A stretch of 10,520 nucleotides of DNA from an uncultured Eubacteriales bacterium. GTDB lineage: Bacteria > Bacillota > Clostridia > Christensenellales > Christensenellaceae. This document shows positions 1 to 6,636 of this stretch, piece after piece. How positions within the stretch are numbered: the first letter of the stretch is position 1; each line of letters begins with the position of its first letter. The notes under the pieces were generated by a model that saw nothing but the letters and a program-made list of their open reading frames with translations, did no database searches and had not been told where the DNA came from. The stretch lies in the NCBI GenBank assembly GCA_902782475.1, contig CACZNR010000109.1, forward strand, positions 1-10,520. The letters run 5' to 3'. The position numbers and the translations under genes were made by a program.

Positions 1-240
1 ACAATTACCAATAGGCGCCTCACGGGAAAAAATAATATCCCCTTCAGATGGTACAGCGCGTCTTGTTCTTCTGATATATGTATCCTCGTCCACATAATAA
101 CCATCTTGCATATCAATTCGGCCATTTACCAAGTTGAAATTGCGGATGACAGCGACTCCTTCAGATTTCCAATCAGGCGACTCATGAGGGCAGTCGATGA
201 TATCCGTACAAACATCTCCCAATGTCATAAATCGAATCAT
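1..240 (-). CDS. hsdS: Type I restriction-modification specificity subunit HsdS, N-terminal part (cut by window edge)
   Basis: This is the first 80 codons of a gene that continues past position 1. HsdS is the DNA-recognition subunit of type I R-M enzymes: two target recognition domains read the two halves of a bipartite site and bind the HsdM and HsdR subunits. The visible start of a first recognition domain includes LGDVCTDIIDCPH near residues 7-19, VAVIRNFNLVNG at about 30-41, and the GDIIFSREAPIGN block at about 67-79, which is typical of HsdS domains. The ATG at 240 has an excellent site (AAGGAGGG at 247-254, 6-nt spacer) and overlaps the stop of the preceding small ORF by 4 nt (ATGA), so it is probably translationally coupled. 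Target sequence, number of recognition domains and integrity cannot be judged from this fragment. Family assignment is confident because of position after hsdM as well as sequence. Confidence 0.9.
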   Translation of the reverse strand, partial: MIRFMTLGDVCTDIIDCPHESPDWKSEGVAVIRNFNLVNGRIDMQDGYYVDEDTYIRRTRRAVPSEGDIIFSREAPIGNC

Positions 241-452
241 TTTTCACCCTCCTTCAATTGCAGGAAGTACTTTTTCCACTTAGCCGATGGAGATTTACAG
301 ATCTTGTCATCAGATGTGAAAGCGCAAACATTAGGAACGTAACAGTTTTTACATATATCAGGATTGCTAGCGCGACAACCAAAAGTCTGGTTCTCGGTAT
401 CACCATTGTTCAAGGGATCTTTCAATGAAAACCTTAATTCATTCTTACTCAT
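237..452 (-). CDS. Small cysteine-rich protein encoded between hsdM and hsdS, function unknown
   Basis: A 71-residue protein with five cysteines at residues 26, 34, 37, 43 and 52 (C-x7-C-x2-C-x5-C-x8-C), including a CKNC knuckle. This suggests bound zinc, an Fe-S cluster or disulfides, but no ligand can be proven from sequence. It has no signal peptide or membrane segment, and the N-terminus (NELRFSLKDPLNN) and C-terminus (KWKKYFLQLKEGEK) are polar. It is very likely real rather than a shadow: its ATG overlaps the hsdM stop by 8 nt (ATGAGTAA), its TGA overlaps the hsdS ATG by 4 nt, and GGGAGG lies at 464-469, though with a long 11-nt spacer. I have an impression that similar small ORFs occur in other clostridial type I R-M operons, but I could not check this. 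Its placement implies co-production with the methylase and specificity subunits, so a role in assembly or control of the enzyme is an inference only. Confidence 0.8.
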   Translation of the reverse strand: MSKNELRFSLKDPLNNGDTENQTFGCRASNPDICKNCYVPNVCAFTSDDKICKSPSAKWKKYFLQLKEGEK

Positions 453-2106
453 TATACTTCAAGCCTCCCAACTGTTCCATGATGCTATGTTCAAGTTCAT
501 GGCCCTTCTGGAACTTTTCGGCTAAAGATGTCTTGTATTCATTCATCTTTGCTTCAAATTCTTCCGGGGTTATATCAACATACTCGATCTTTACTTCAAA
601 ATACTGACCTGCTGAGAATGAATAGTTCTTCTCATAAATATCACCAAATGACACTACAATGCTGAAGTCATCCTCTGCTTCACAGTTTATGAAAGTATCA
701 ATGATCTTATTTACTTCTTCCTCACTTAATACTGTTCTCTGGTTCTTTCCCTCCTTGACCTTGGTTCCGAGTTTTGAAGCATCCATAAGGATTACCTTGT
801 CGGAGAAGTTTGCCTTGTCAAGGAATACGATCGAAACGTTGGTGCCGGTGTTCGCGAAGATATTTGACGGCATAGAGATGACACCTTTAAGCATATGCTC
901 ATCGATCATCTTCTGACGGATCTTCATTTCTATACCGCTCTTTGCTGTAAGGAATCCGGTTGGTACAACAATGGCAGCCTTGCCGTCCGGCTTCATGGTA
1001 TACATGATGTGCTGGATGAACATAAGGTATATGGCCATAGACTCCTTCTTTGCATTGGGGATCTTAGGTACACCTGCAAAGAACCTCTCTGTATCTGACC
1101 AGTTGGCTTCTATTGCATCCCTGGTGCTGGAGAAGTCTGTCTTGAAAGGAGGATTAGCTGTCTGATAGTCATACAGCTTCAATCCTGATGACGGATCATG
1201 CTCTACGTTGTAATGAGCAGGTCTTAAAAGAGTATCTCCCTGTACAATATGTGAAAGGGATTCCACCATGCCATTAAGCATCATATTCAGTCTCAGGAAT
1301 CTGGTAGATTTGTTGGAGATATCCTGAGTGTAAATTATGGCTCTGTTCATTCCGCCTTCCTGTCCAAGCTCGTGTGCGAGGTGAAGGACTAAGGAGCCGG
1401 AACCTGCTGCAGGGTCACAGATCTCAGCAGCTTCAATCTTGTCGCTCATACCAACAAGACACTTAGCTATAATAGAACTTACTGCCTGCGGTGTGAAATA
1501 CTCAGCATAAGTTCCGGCTGCTACGTTATAGTCCTTGATAAGATACTCAAAGATGGTGGAATAGAAGTCAAAGCTCTCATCAAATGCAGATGAGAAGTCA
1601 AATTTATCCATCGTAATAGCGCCGAAAATAGCCTTTGCGAAGTTGTTCTTACTCGTAGACTCAACTGCGTCTGAAACAGGCTCTAAGAGGGGTTTATGGC
1701 CTCCCTCGGCGGTCTCTATCTCGAACCTAAGGTTACGGGCAGAATTGGAAATGTGTTCAAAAGCATTATCAAGCTGCTGATAGAAATCTGCCTGTTCAAC
1801 ATGGTTCACCAGATACTGTATGGTATCCTCCGGTTCGAATGATACTTCACCGGAGTTCGCATCATAGAATGCATCCAACTCATCATTCTCATTCTTCAGG
1901 ATCTCATCTACAGTCTCCCCTATCTCTTCTGCGAAAGCTTCAAGATTATGCATGAACTTGTCATTCAGGAATTTGTACAGGAAGATCGTAGTAATGATCT
2001 TTTCTTCTGAAGCCTGGTTTGCCAGTCCGTATGAATGGCAGATGCCTTTCAGTTCATCTATGATCTGCTTTATTTTACTTTCCATGTCAAAAATTGTCTT
2101 TGGCAT
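445..2106 (-). CDS. hsdM: Type I restriction-modification methyltransferase subunit HsdM (N6-adenine)
   Basis: Complete 553-residue modification subunit, which transfers a methyl group from S-adenosylmethionine to the N6 of adenine in the site chosen by HsdS. Visible features in order are the HsdM N-terminal helical domain (about residues 8-150), YFTP at 203-206 just before the catalytic domain, SAM-binding motif I DPAAGSGS at 231-238, catalytic NPPF at 318-321, and the PTGFL block near 382-386. The last ~60 residues are charged and helical, as expected for the segment that contacts HsdS. Length is close to that of EcoR124-type HsdM proteins. The ATG at 2106 is chosen because AAGGAG (2113-2118) lies 6 nt upstream; this site overlaps the hsdR stop codon, leaving only a 10-bp gap to hsdR. 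All key motifs are intact, so an active methylase is expected. Confidence 0.96.
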   Translation of the reverse strand: MPKTIFDMESKIKQIIDELKGICHSYGLANQASEEKIITTIFLYKFLNDKFMHNLEAFAEEIGETVDEILKNENDELDAFYDANSGEVSFEPEDTIQYLVNHVEQADFYQQLDNAFEHISNSARNLRFEIETAEGGHKPLLEPVSDAVESTSKNNFAKAIFGAITMDKFDFSSAFDESFDFYSTIFEYLIKDYNVAAGTYAEYFTPQAVSSIIAKCLVGMSDKIEAAEICDPAAGSGSLVLHLAHELGQEGGMNRAIIYTQDISNKSTRFLRLNMMLNGMVESLSHIVQGDTLLRPAHYNVEHDPSSGLKLYDYQTANPPFKTDFSSTRDAIEANWSDTERFFAGVPKIPNAKKESMAIYLMFIQHIMYTMKPDGKAAIVVPTGFLTAKSGIEMKIRQKMIDEHMLKGVISMPSNIFANTGTNVSIVFLDKANFSDKVILMDASKLGTKVKEGKNQRTVLSEEEVNKIIDTFINCEAEDDFSIVVSFGDIYEKNYSFSAGQYFEVKIEYVDITPEEFEAKMNEYKTSLAEKFQKGHELEHSIMEQLGGLKYNE

Positions 2107-2116
2107 ATCTTTCTCC

Positions 2117-5100
2117 TTAGAATAATTTCATATTGTTATATGTTTCATTTAACAGGTCTGTATACCAGTCTTTCAGTTTGAGTTTTTTGTACAGACCGTT
2201 TTTAAGCAGTACCGGTGTGGTAGCTTTTTTGATGCTTGATGTGAATGCATCCTTCCCCTGGATAACGAGAAGCTTCTTATCCTTGATCTCAGATACAGCT
2301 GCATAGATCACATCTATAGCGTCTGCTAAGTCATCCTTCTCAAGATCCGGGTGAACTTCAGCGGCGTCAATCAGCGTTTTAACGAATGAATAATTACCTT
2401 CATATCTTTCTGCCAGTTTCTCGTTTTCCTCGTTTATACGCTTGATTTCGGCCAGAATATCGGCAAGCTTTCCATTGATAAGGTCAAGGTCCTGAATGTT
2501 AAGTGCCTCGAATATTTTCTGAAGCAGTTCATTGAGTTTGACCACCTGACTCTGATCATGGTTTTTGTTCTTCTTGATCTCATCCTGGATCTTCACGATG
2601 GTATCTGTTAATACCTCATAGCCGGGCATACCCTTGAAGTCTTTTGTTCCCTCAAAGAGTTTTTCATCCATAAGGGATACCTGTGTCTTGAAGAACTCGT
2701 AAATGATCTTGCAGACCTCTTCATTTGAAATGATGGACATCAGGTCTATTGGAGTAGATGACAAGTTCAGGAAGCTGATCCTGTTGGTTACTTCCGAAAT
2801 GAGTCTCTTGATCTTGTCTATATCTATCTGCTTGATATAATCATCAGCATGAGACAGTGCGAACTCTGTATGACATGTCTTGATGCCATTGAGAAGTCTC
2901 CTTATCGCATAAAGGGCCTCTTTCGTAAACAGCGTGATCACTGTGGCGAATGCCTCGACATTTGACGTGTCTACGTATTTATCCAGTTCCTTCTTATATT
3001 TCTTGTACTTATCATTGATATCATCAGGTCCTATGATAAGACCTGTAAGGCCACCACCCTCGTCTCCATCTTTGTTGAAGTCTTCGGCGAGCTCCTTAAG
3101 ATATGCATCTATGGTCCTGTCATATTCTTCCTGGATGTCTACGAAGTCTACGATGTAACCGTATTCATAATATTTACCTGTCGGTGATCTGTAAGGTCTG
3201 TTGACACGGGATATGGTCTGAAGAAGGTTATGTTCCTTTGCATTACGCATGAGGTACATCTTCTTGAGTCTTGCAACATCATATCCGGTGGTAAGCATCT
3301 GGTTCACTATGAGCAGATCCGGTTTGAGCGTGTTCTTGAATGACAGCTGGGTGTTTCTGTTTTCAGCTGACGTAATGCTTTCATCCGTAATTACCAGACC
3401 TGTCTCAAGATCGGAGTTTTCATCAAACCAGGCTTTTACTTTCTTTGCCTGTGAATTCGAGCAGCATACAACCATTCCTCCGATAGTCGGATCGCTGTTT
3501 GTAAGTCTGAAGAACTTGAAGTCCTGATCGATAAACCTGCCAAGATCACTGATGTATGCCGGAGACTCCAGAATGACTCTAGGGCTGGCACTTGGGTTGT
3601 CAAGTTCAAGGTTAGCCTTTATGGTGTCCCTTACCTTGGTTTCGATCTGCTCTTTCTTGATCCTTAGCGTATATCCATCTGCAATGGATTTGTCATAGAA
3701 ATACTTATGGATATAATCTCCGAATTTCAGATTTGATCTTTCCTTCTTGGAAAGAAGCGGCGTGCCGGTCATGGCAACATACACAGCGTTGTCATCTACA
3801 AGCATAAGGTTCTTGAAGAACTCACCTGCCATCTTATATGATCTGTGCGCCTCATCTATGAAGAATATCCTCTGTATCTTTGCGTTGTATTCATTCTTTG
3901 CAACAGGCATGTCATCGTCGAACTTCTGGATGTTTACTACTGTCAATTCTCCATTTGTCGTTGAAACTATGCTTGTTGATAATGTCTTGTTAAGTTCCTT
4001 TTCGAAGTCTTTCTTATTATCAACATTGATAACGTTCAGACCTCTATTGGTCATTTCGTTGCTTACCTGTGTAAGAAGATCCAGTCTGTCGACTACATAG
4101 TAGAACCTTGCCGTAACTTCTTTCTTTGCATAATAGTCTCTCAGTATCCTTGTTCCGTAAGCTACGAGTTCAGTTTTGCCCGATCCCTGAGTATGGAAGA
4201 TAATTCCTGATTTGCCGCCGGACTCCAGTCTCTTGAGCAGCGCCTTCGATGCAAAATACTGAGGATATCTCATAATATGTTTTTCAGGTACTTTGCCGTT
4301 AACATATACCAAACCATACTTCAGGAAATATAAAATCCTGCTTCTCTCAAATAATGATGAGACGAAAGCATTACAAGGCGTATATAAATCTAAGTTTGTC
4401 TGGAATTCAGGTGTGGAATAAACTGAAGGGCTGTAGCCATTGTCTTTCAGAACGTATTCAATTGTATCTCTTGTAATGTCTTTAAATCCGTCCTTCTTAG
4501 GCTGCTCTTCTCTGAAGAATGAGAATGTAGTCTTCTGACCGTTAGGAGTTGTATAGAAAGATCCTGCCTTAATGTTGTCCTGTGAAACAGCATCATCTTC
4601 AGTCTCATATTCCATGTTATTGGAAAACGAAATGATCTGAAGCATATTGAAATATTTTCTGAATTCCGGTACCAGAAGTCTGTCATCAAGCATCCTTCTG
4701 AATTCCGCCTGAATGCCTCCGGGGTTATTAGGTTTCTTTACTTCCAGGAAAGCAAGCGGAATACCGTTTATGAGAATGTTTACGTCAGGTCTGAATGAAC
4801 CCTTTTCCTGCGGTCCATAGAACAATTCTGCAACTACAGCAAAATCATTGTTGTCAGGATTATCAAAATCTATGAGTTTGACTCTGCCCTGAGGATCAGT
4901 CAGCCAGCTATAGAATTCCTTTCCCATATCGTTATTACGGATAACGGAATGGATATCATTGATCAGAGAAACCAGCTCATCATCTGACAGTTCTATGCCA
5001 TTGATCTTTTCTATTGCAGGCTTAAATCTGTTCAGTGCGATCCTTGTCTCTGTGTCTATATCTATATCCTTTAAACTCTGATACTCATATCCCAGTCTCA

Positions 5101-5155
5101 TGAACTGTATGACAGCCGGTATCTTAACTCTTGTATCTTCGTTAAATACTCTCAT
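2117..5155 (-). CDS. hsdR: Type I restriction-modification endonuclease/translocase subunit HsdR
   Basis: Complete 1012-residue restriction subunit. With HsdM and HsdS it binds unmethylated sites, pulls DNA using ATP and cuts at a distance. Visible in order: an N-terminal PD-(D/E)XK nuclease domain with RPDVNI (D124) and LEVKKP (E138, K140); Walker A HTQGSGKT at 321-328; DEAH at 434-437 (FFIDEAHRSYK); MTGTP at 462-466; TGYD at 623-626; helicase motif VI QTISRVNRPYR at 646-656; then a helical C-terminal domain with likely coiled coil near 900-920 that should dock to the methylase core. Nothing is truncated. The start at 5155 is preferred over an in-frame ATG at 5179 because AAGGAG (5160-5165) precedes only the former. 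It is the first gene of the R-M operon, with its own promoter about 75 bp upstream, and is followed 10 bp later by hsdM. Confidence 0.97.
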   Translation of the reverse strand: MRVFNEDTRVKIPAVIQFMRLGYEYQSLKDIDIDTETRIALNRFKPAIEKINGIELSDDELVSLINDIHSVIRNNDMGKEFYSWLTDPQGRVKLIDFDNPDNNDFAVVAELFYGPQEKGSFRPDVNILINGIPLAFLEVKKPNNPGGIQAEFRRMLDDRLLVPEFRKYFNMLQIISFSNNMEYETEDDAVSQDNIKAGSFYTTPNGQKTTFSFFREEQPKKDGFKDITRDTIEYVLKDNGYSPSVYSTPEFQTNLDLYTPCNAFVSSLFERSRILYFLKYGLVYVNGKVPEKHIMRYPQYFASKALLKRLESGGKSGIIFHTQGSGKTELVAYGTRILRDYYAKKEVTARFYYVVDRLDLLTQVSNEMTNRGLNVINVDNKKDFEKELNKTLSTSIVSTTNGELTVVNIQKFDDDMPVAKNEYNAKIQRIFFIDEAHRSYKMAGEFFKNLMLVDDNAVYVAMTGTPLLSKKERSNLKFGDYIHKYFYDKSIADGYTLRIKKEQIETKVRDTIKANLELDNPSASPRVILESPAYISDLGRFIDQDFKFFRLTNSDPTIGGMVVCCSNSQAKKVKAWFDENSDLETGLVITDESITSAENRNTQLSFKNTLKPDLLIVNQMLTTGYDVARLKKMYLMRNAKEHNLLQTISRVNRPYRSPTGKYYEYGYIVDFVDIQEEYDRTIDAYLKELAEDFNKDGDEGGGLTGLIIGPDDINDKYKKYKKELDKYVDTSNVEAFATVITLFTKEALYAIRRLLNGIKTCHTEFALSHADDYIKQIDIDKIKRLISEVTNRISFLNLSSTPIDLMSIISNEEVCKIIYEFFKTQVSLMDEKLFEGTKDFKGMPGYEVLTDTIVKIQDEIKKNKNHDQSQVVKLNELLQKIFEALNIQDLDLINGKLADILAEIKRINEENEKLAERYEGNYSFVKTLIDAAEVHPDLEKDDLADAIDVIYAAVSEIKDKKLLVIQGKDAFTSSIKKATTPVLLKNGLYKKLKLKDWYTDLLNETYNNMKLF

Positions 5156-5159
5156 GTTT

Positions 5160-5165
5160 CTCCTT
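5160..5165 (-). promoter_or_regulatory. Ribosome binding site deciding the hsdR start
   Basis: AAGGAG on the minus strand, 4 nt before the ATG at 5155. It fixes the start there, because the longer in-frame ATG at 5179 has no purine-rich site ahead of it and lies inside a small inverted repeat. Confidence 0.8.
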
Positions 5166-5168
5166 AAA

Positions 5169-5184
5169 TGTAGAAGCATCTACA
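5169..5184 (-). repeat. Short inverted repeat just upstream of the hsdR ribosome binding site
   Basis: TGTAGA and TCTACA form a perfect 6-bp stem around a 4-nt loop, ending 3 nt before the AAGGAG site of hsdR. In mRNA it could form a small hairpin next to the ribosome binding site; as DNA it could be an operator half. Seen directly in sequence; function is inferred and could be chance. Confidence 0.4.
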
Positions 5185-5201
5185 CGATTTGACAATATTT
5201 T

Positions 5202-5222
5202 TAAGAGGCTCATTACCTCTTA
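5202..5222 (-). repeat. Inverted repeat at the predicted 5' end of the hsdR transcript
   Basis: TAAGAGG and CCTCTTA make a perfect 7-bp stem with a 7-nt loop, starting a few bases downstream of the predicted -10 box. It therefore falls at or just after the expected transcription start. There is no T-run after it, so it is not a terminator. It may stabilise the mRNA 5' end or serve as an operator. Confidence 0.45.
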
Positions 5223-5227
5223 TATAT

Positions 5228-5256
5228 ATTATATAATATGGTTCTATCATATTCAA
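5228..5256 (-). promoter_or_regulatory. Sigma-A-type promoter for the hsdR-hsdM-orf-hsdS operon
   Basis: On the minus strand, TTGAAT (5251-5256) and a perfect TATAAT (5228-5233) are separated by exactly 17 bp, a near-consensus vegetative promoter. Transcription should start near 5221, giving a leader of about 65 nt before hsdR. This is the only real intergenic space in the window and separates the R-M genes from the conjugation operon, which suggests the R-M genes are expressed independently of transfer. Confidence 0.75.
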
Positions 5257-5260
5257 CCAT
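5238..5260 (-). promoter_or_regulatory. Dyad overlapping the -35 box, candidate operator of the R-M operon
   Basis: ATGGTT (5238-5243) and AACCAT (5255-5260) are perfect inverted 6-bp arms separated by 11 bp. One arm covers most of the -35 hexamer and the other lies in the spacer. This geometry would suit a dimeric repressor that occludes RNA polymerase. No regulator gene is visible in the window, so this is a sequence observation with inferred function. Confidence 0.35.
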
Positions 5261-5310
5261 GGCAAATGATAAAAAGCCAAAAGATTATTATAATAAGCAC
5301 AGTTTCCACT

Positions 5311-6636
5311 CTATAAATCAACTTTTTGTGATATAATATATGCGTTTAATAACATCGTTAGTTCAGATTTTAATCTTTCTTCTGAACTATCTCGATAGTA
5401 TCCAATTGGGCTTTTATAAAAAGAGGATGGTTTTCTCAAGCCGCCATCCTCTTTTTCTGTGCTTTTATACTTCGGTATTCCATAGCCCATAACCACACTG
5501 CTGTGCAGAAAGTAAGTCCTCCTGCAACACTTGTCACCGGAATTACCTTCGATGGTATACACATATGTGTCATCACTGCTCTCAACAATGCCTACATGAT
5601 TGCCGTATCCATCGCCTTCCCAGTCAAAGAATACGATATCACCAGGCTTTGGGTGATAGCCGCGTTTCTGCCACTGATGGCGATCTTGAAACCAATTTAT
5701 GCCCATGCCCACACCCGCAAACTTAGGAATAATACCATCCTGGATATATCCACACTGATTTGCACACCAGGACACAAAGCAAGCGCACCATTCCACACGA
5801 TTTTCAAATCCATACCAACTCCAGTATGGTGTTCCTCCAACATTTCCTATCTGACTGGCTGCCACTTCTACAATTCCGCCATCTCCGATTCCTTCGAATC
5901 CTTCAGGAATATTATCAGGATTGTTGCCGTCTCCCAGTATATAAAAAGCTGAGCCGAAGAAGGTACAGACTATAATTGAAATAATAACTATGGATCCAGC
6001 AATAGCCAAGACTCCCGTTAATACTTCGGAGCTCGTTAATGCTCTTTTAAGCGAGGCAAGTATCTTCTTCCCAGATTTCTTAGCTCTATATTTTGCGTTC
6101 TGGGTCGTTTGCTTTATCTGATATTGTTTTTTTAGTATTTTTTCTCCTTTTTCTATCTGTTTTATTGTTGAATTAGTATGTTTTATACCACTTTTGATAT
6201 GCTTTCTCGGTATTCTTGTGGCATTAATTGGGCTTTTACCATAATGGCCGTTACTGATTGTGTATGATTCTTTTGCCGTCCTTATATCCTTTCCATAATC
6301 TTTTTTGCTATCAATGGCCTCCAAAGTGCTATCTTTGCACTTTGGGCTTATCTTTTTTGCACTTTGAGTCTTCGTTTCTATAATACCTTTGATATGACCT
6401 GATTCTCTGAACCCTTTAACACCTGAATCTTTGAATAAAACTGCTCCGGTTCCGGCAATGCTTAATGTGTTCTCTTCAGCATAAGCTGATTCGTTTCTTT
6501 CATCCTCAGCCCTGAACCTTATAGCCTGATCCTTAGCTTTCACCGAGGCCTGTTTCATCCTATGGGAAAGCATCGAGGCACGATCAATCGTCTTGATCGT
6601 GCCAATGCTCTTTTCCCTTATCTTTATATCTCTCAT
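5311..6636 (-). CDS. Membrane-anchored CHAP-domain peptidoglycan hydrolase of the conjugation system
   Basis: A 441-residue VirB1-like cell-wall enzyme of Tn1549-type ICEs, expected to open peptidoglycan locally for the mating channel. The N-terminal ~200 residues are Lys/Arg-rich and cytoplasmic; the start (MRDIKIREKS...IKTIDRAS) matches my memory of this ICE family. One membrane helix spans about 205-232. A CHAP/NlpC-P60-like domain occupies about 254-390, with WCACFVSW (likely nucleophile C284), HVGIVE (H347) and EGN (363-365). Relatives as I recall them end at a GYGxPxY motif, here GYGIPKY (384-390). The remaining 51 residues are an oddity: they read through a perfect terminator hairpin (residues 394-407) and a second inverted repeat. 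Codon 391 is AAA, one base from TAA, so the original stop may have been lost. The start overlaps the virB4 stop by 4 nt (ATGA), implying coupling. Confidence 0.9.
   Translation of the reverse strand: MRDIKIREKSIGTIKTIDRASMLSHRMKQASVKAKDQAIRFRAEDERNESAYAEENTLSIAGTGAVLFKDSGVKGFRESGHIKGIIETKTQSAKKISPKCKDSTLEAIDSKKDYGKDIRTAKESYTISNGHYGKSPINATRIPRKHIKSGIKHTNSTIKQIEKGEKILKKQYQIKQTTQNAKYRAKKSGKKILASLKRALTSSEVLTGVLAIAGSIVIISIIVCTFFGSAFYILGDGNNPDNIPEGFEGIGDGGIVEVAASQIGNVGGTPYWSWYGFENRVEWCACFVSWCANQCGYIQDGIIPKFAGVGMGINWFQDRHQWQKRGYHPKPGDIVFFDWEGDGYGNHVGIVESSDDTYVYTIEGNSGDKCCRRTYFLHSSVVMGYGIPKYKSTEKEDGGLRKPSSFYKSPIGYYRDSSEERLKSELTMLLNAYIISQKVDL
5359..5389. repeat. Perfect 9-bp inverted repeat between terminator and CHAP frame end
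   Basis: TAGTTCAGA (5359-5367) and TCTGAACTA (5381-5389) flank a 13-nt loop. It has no T-run on either side, so it is not a terminator by itself. It sits 28 bp from the terminator hairpin, whose loop is also 13 nt, inside the unusual C-terminal extension of the CHAP frame. Possible meanings are an RNA structure, a protein-binding site or an old recombination junction. Confidence 0.5.
5418..5456. terminator. Bidirectional intrinsic terminator inside the CHAP reading frame
   Basis: AAAAAGAGGATGG (5418-5430) and its perfect complement at 5444-5456 form a 13-bp stem around a 13-nt loop. On the minus strand the stem is followed by TTTTTATAAAAG, and on the plus strand by TTTTTCTG, so it can terminate in both directions. 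It lies 3 codons after the end of the conserved CHAP domain, where an operon terminator would be expected. It should limit transfer-operon transcription from entering the R-M genes. Confidence 0.75.

Larger units (their letters stand above)
1..5260 (-). other. Type I restriction-modification operon carried next to the conjugation genes (3' end missing)
   Basis: hsdR, hsdM, a small cysteine-rich ORF and hsdS follow one promoter, separated by 10 bp and then joined by 8-bp and 4-bp overlaps. The motifs of the R and M subunits are intact, so the system could be active if hsdS is. It occupies the place after the CHAP gene where related elements usually encode small accessory transfer proteins. Defence cargo of the ICE is the simplest reading; the module's downstream end lies outside the window. 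Confidence 0.85.
5344..5456 (+). ncRNA. Candidate small RNA antisense to the 3' end of the CHAP gene
   Basis: On the plus strand, TG-A-TATAAT at 5329-5337 is a perfect extended -10 box, although no good -35 is visible. A transcript from about 5344 would contain a 9-bp hairpin (5359-5389) and end at the perfect 13-bp terminator stem (5418-5456) with a TTTTT run, giving about 110 nt. No convincing ORF lies within it. It would be antisense to the final CHAP codons and diverge from the R-M promoter. All parts are visible in sequence, but the A/T-rich context makes chance plausible. Confidence 0.22.

Noticed and set aside
106..342. Plus-strand 78-codon frame at the window start
   Set aside because: It is antisense to the coupled small ORF and hsdS, both of which have strong coding and translation-start evidence.
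3747..4100. Long plus-strand open frame opposite hsdR
   Set aside because: It is an antisense shadow of intact helicase motifs and has no ribosome binding site or recognisable protein features; the same holds for the other plus-strand frames.
5189..5230. Plus-strand promoter using TTGACA at 5189-5194
   Set aside because: The nearest TATA-like -10 is about 26 bp away, far from the required ~17 bp, and no plus-strand gene follows.
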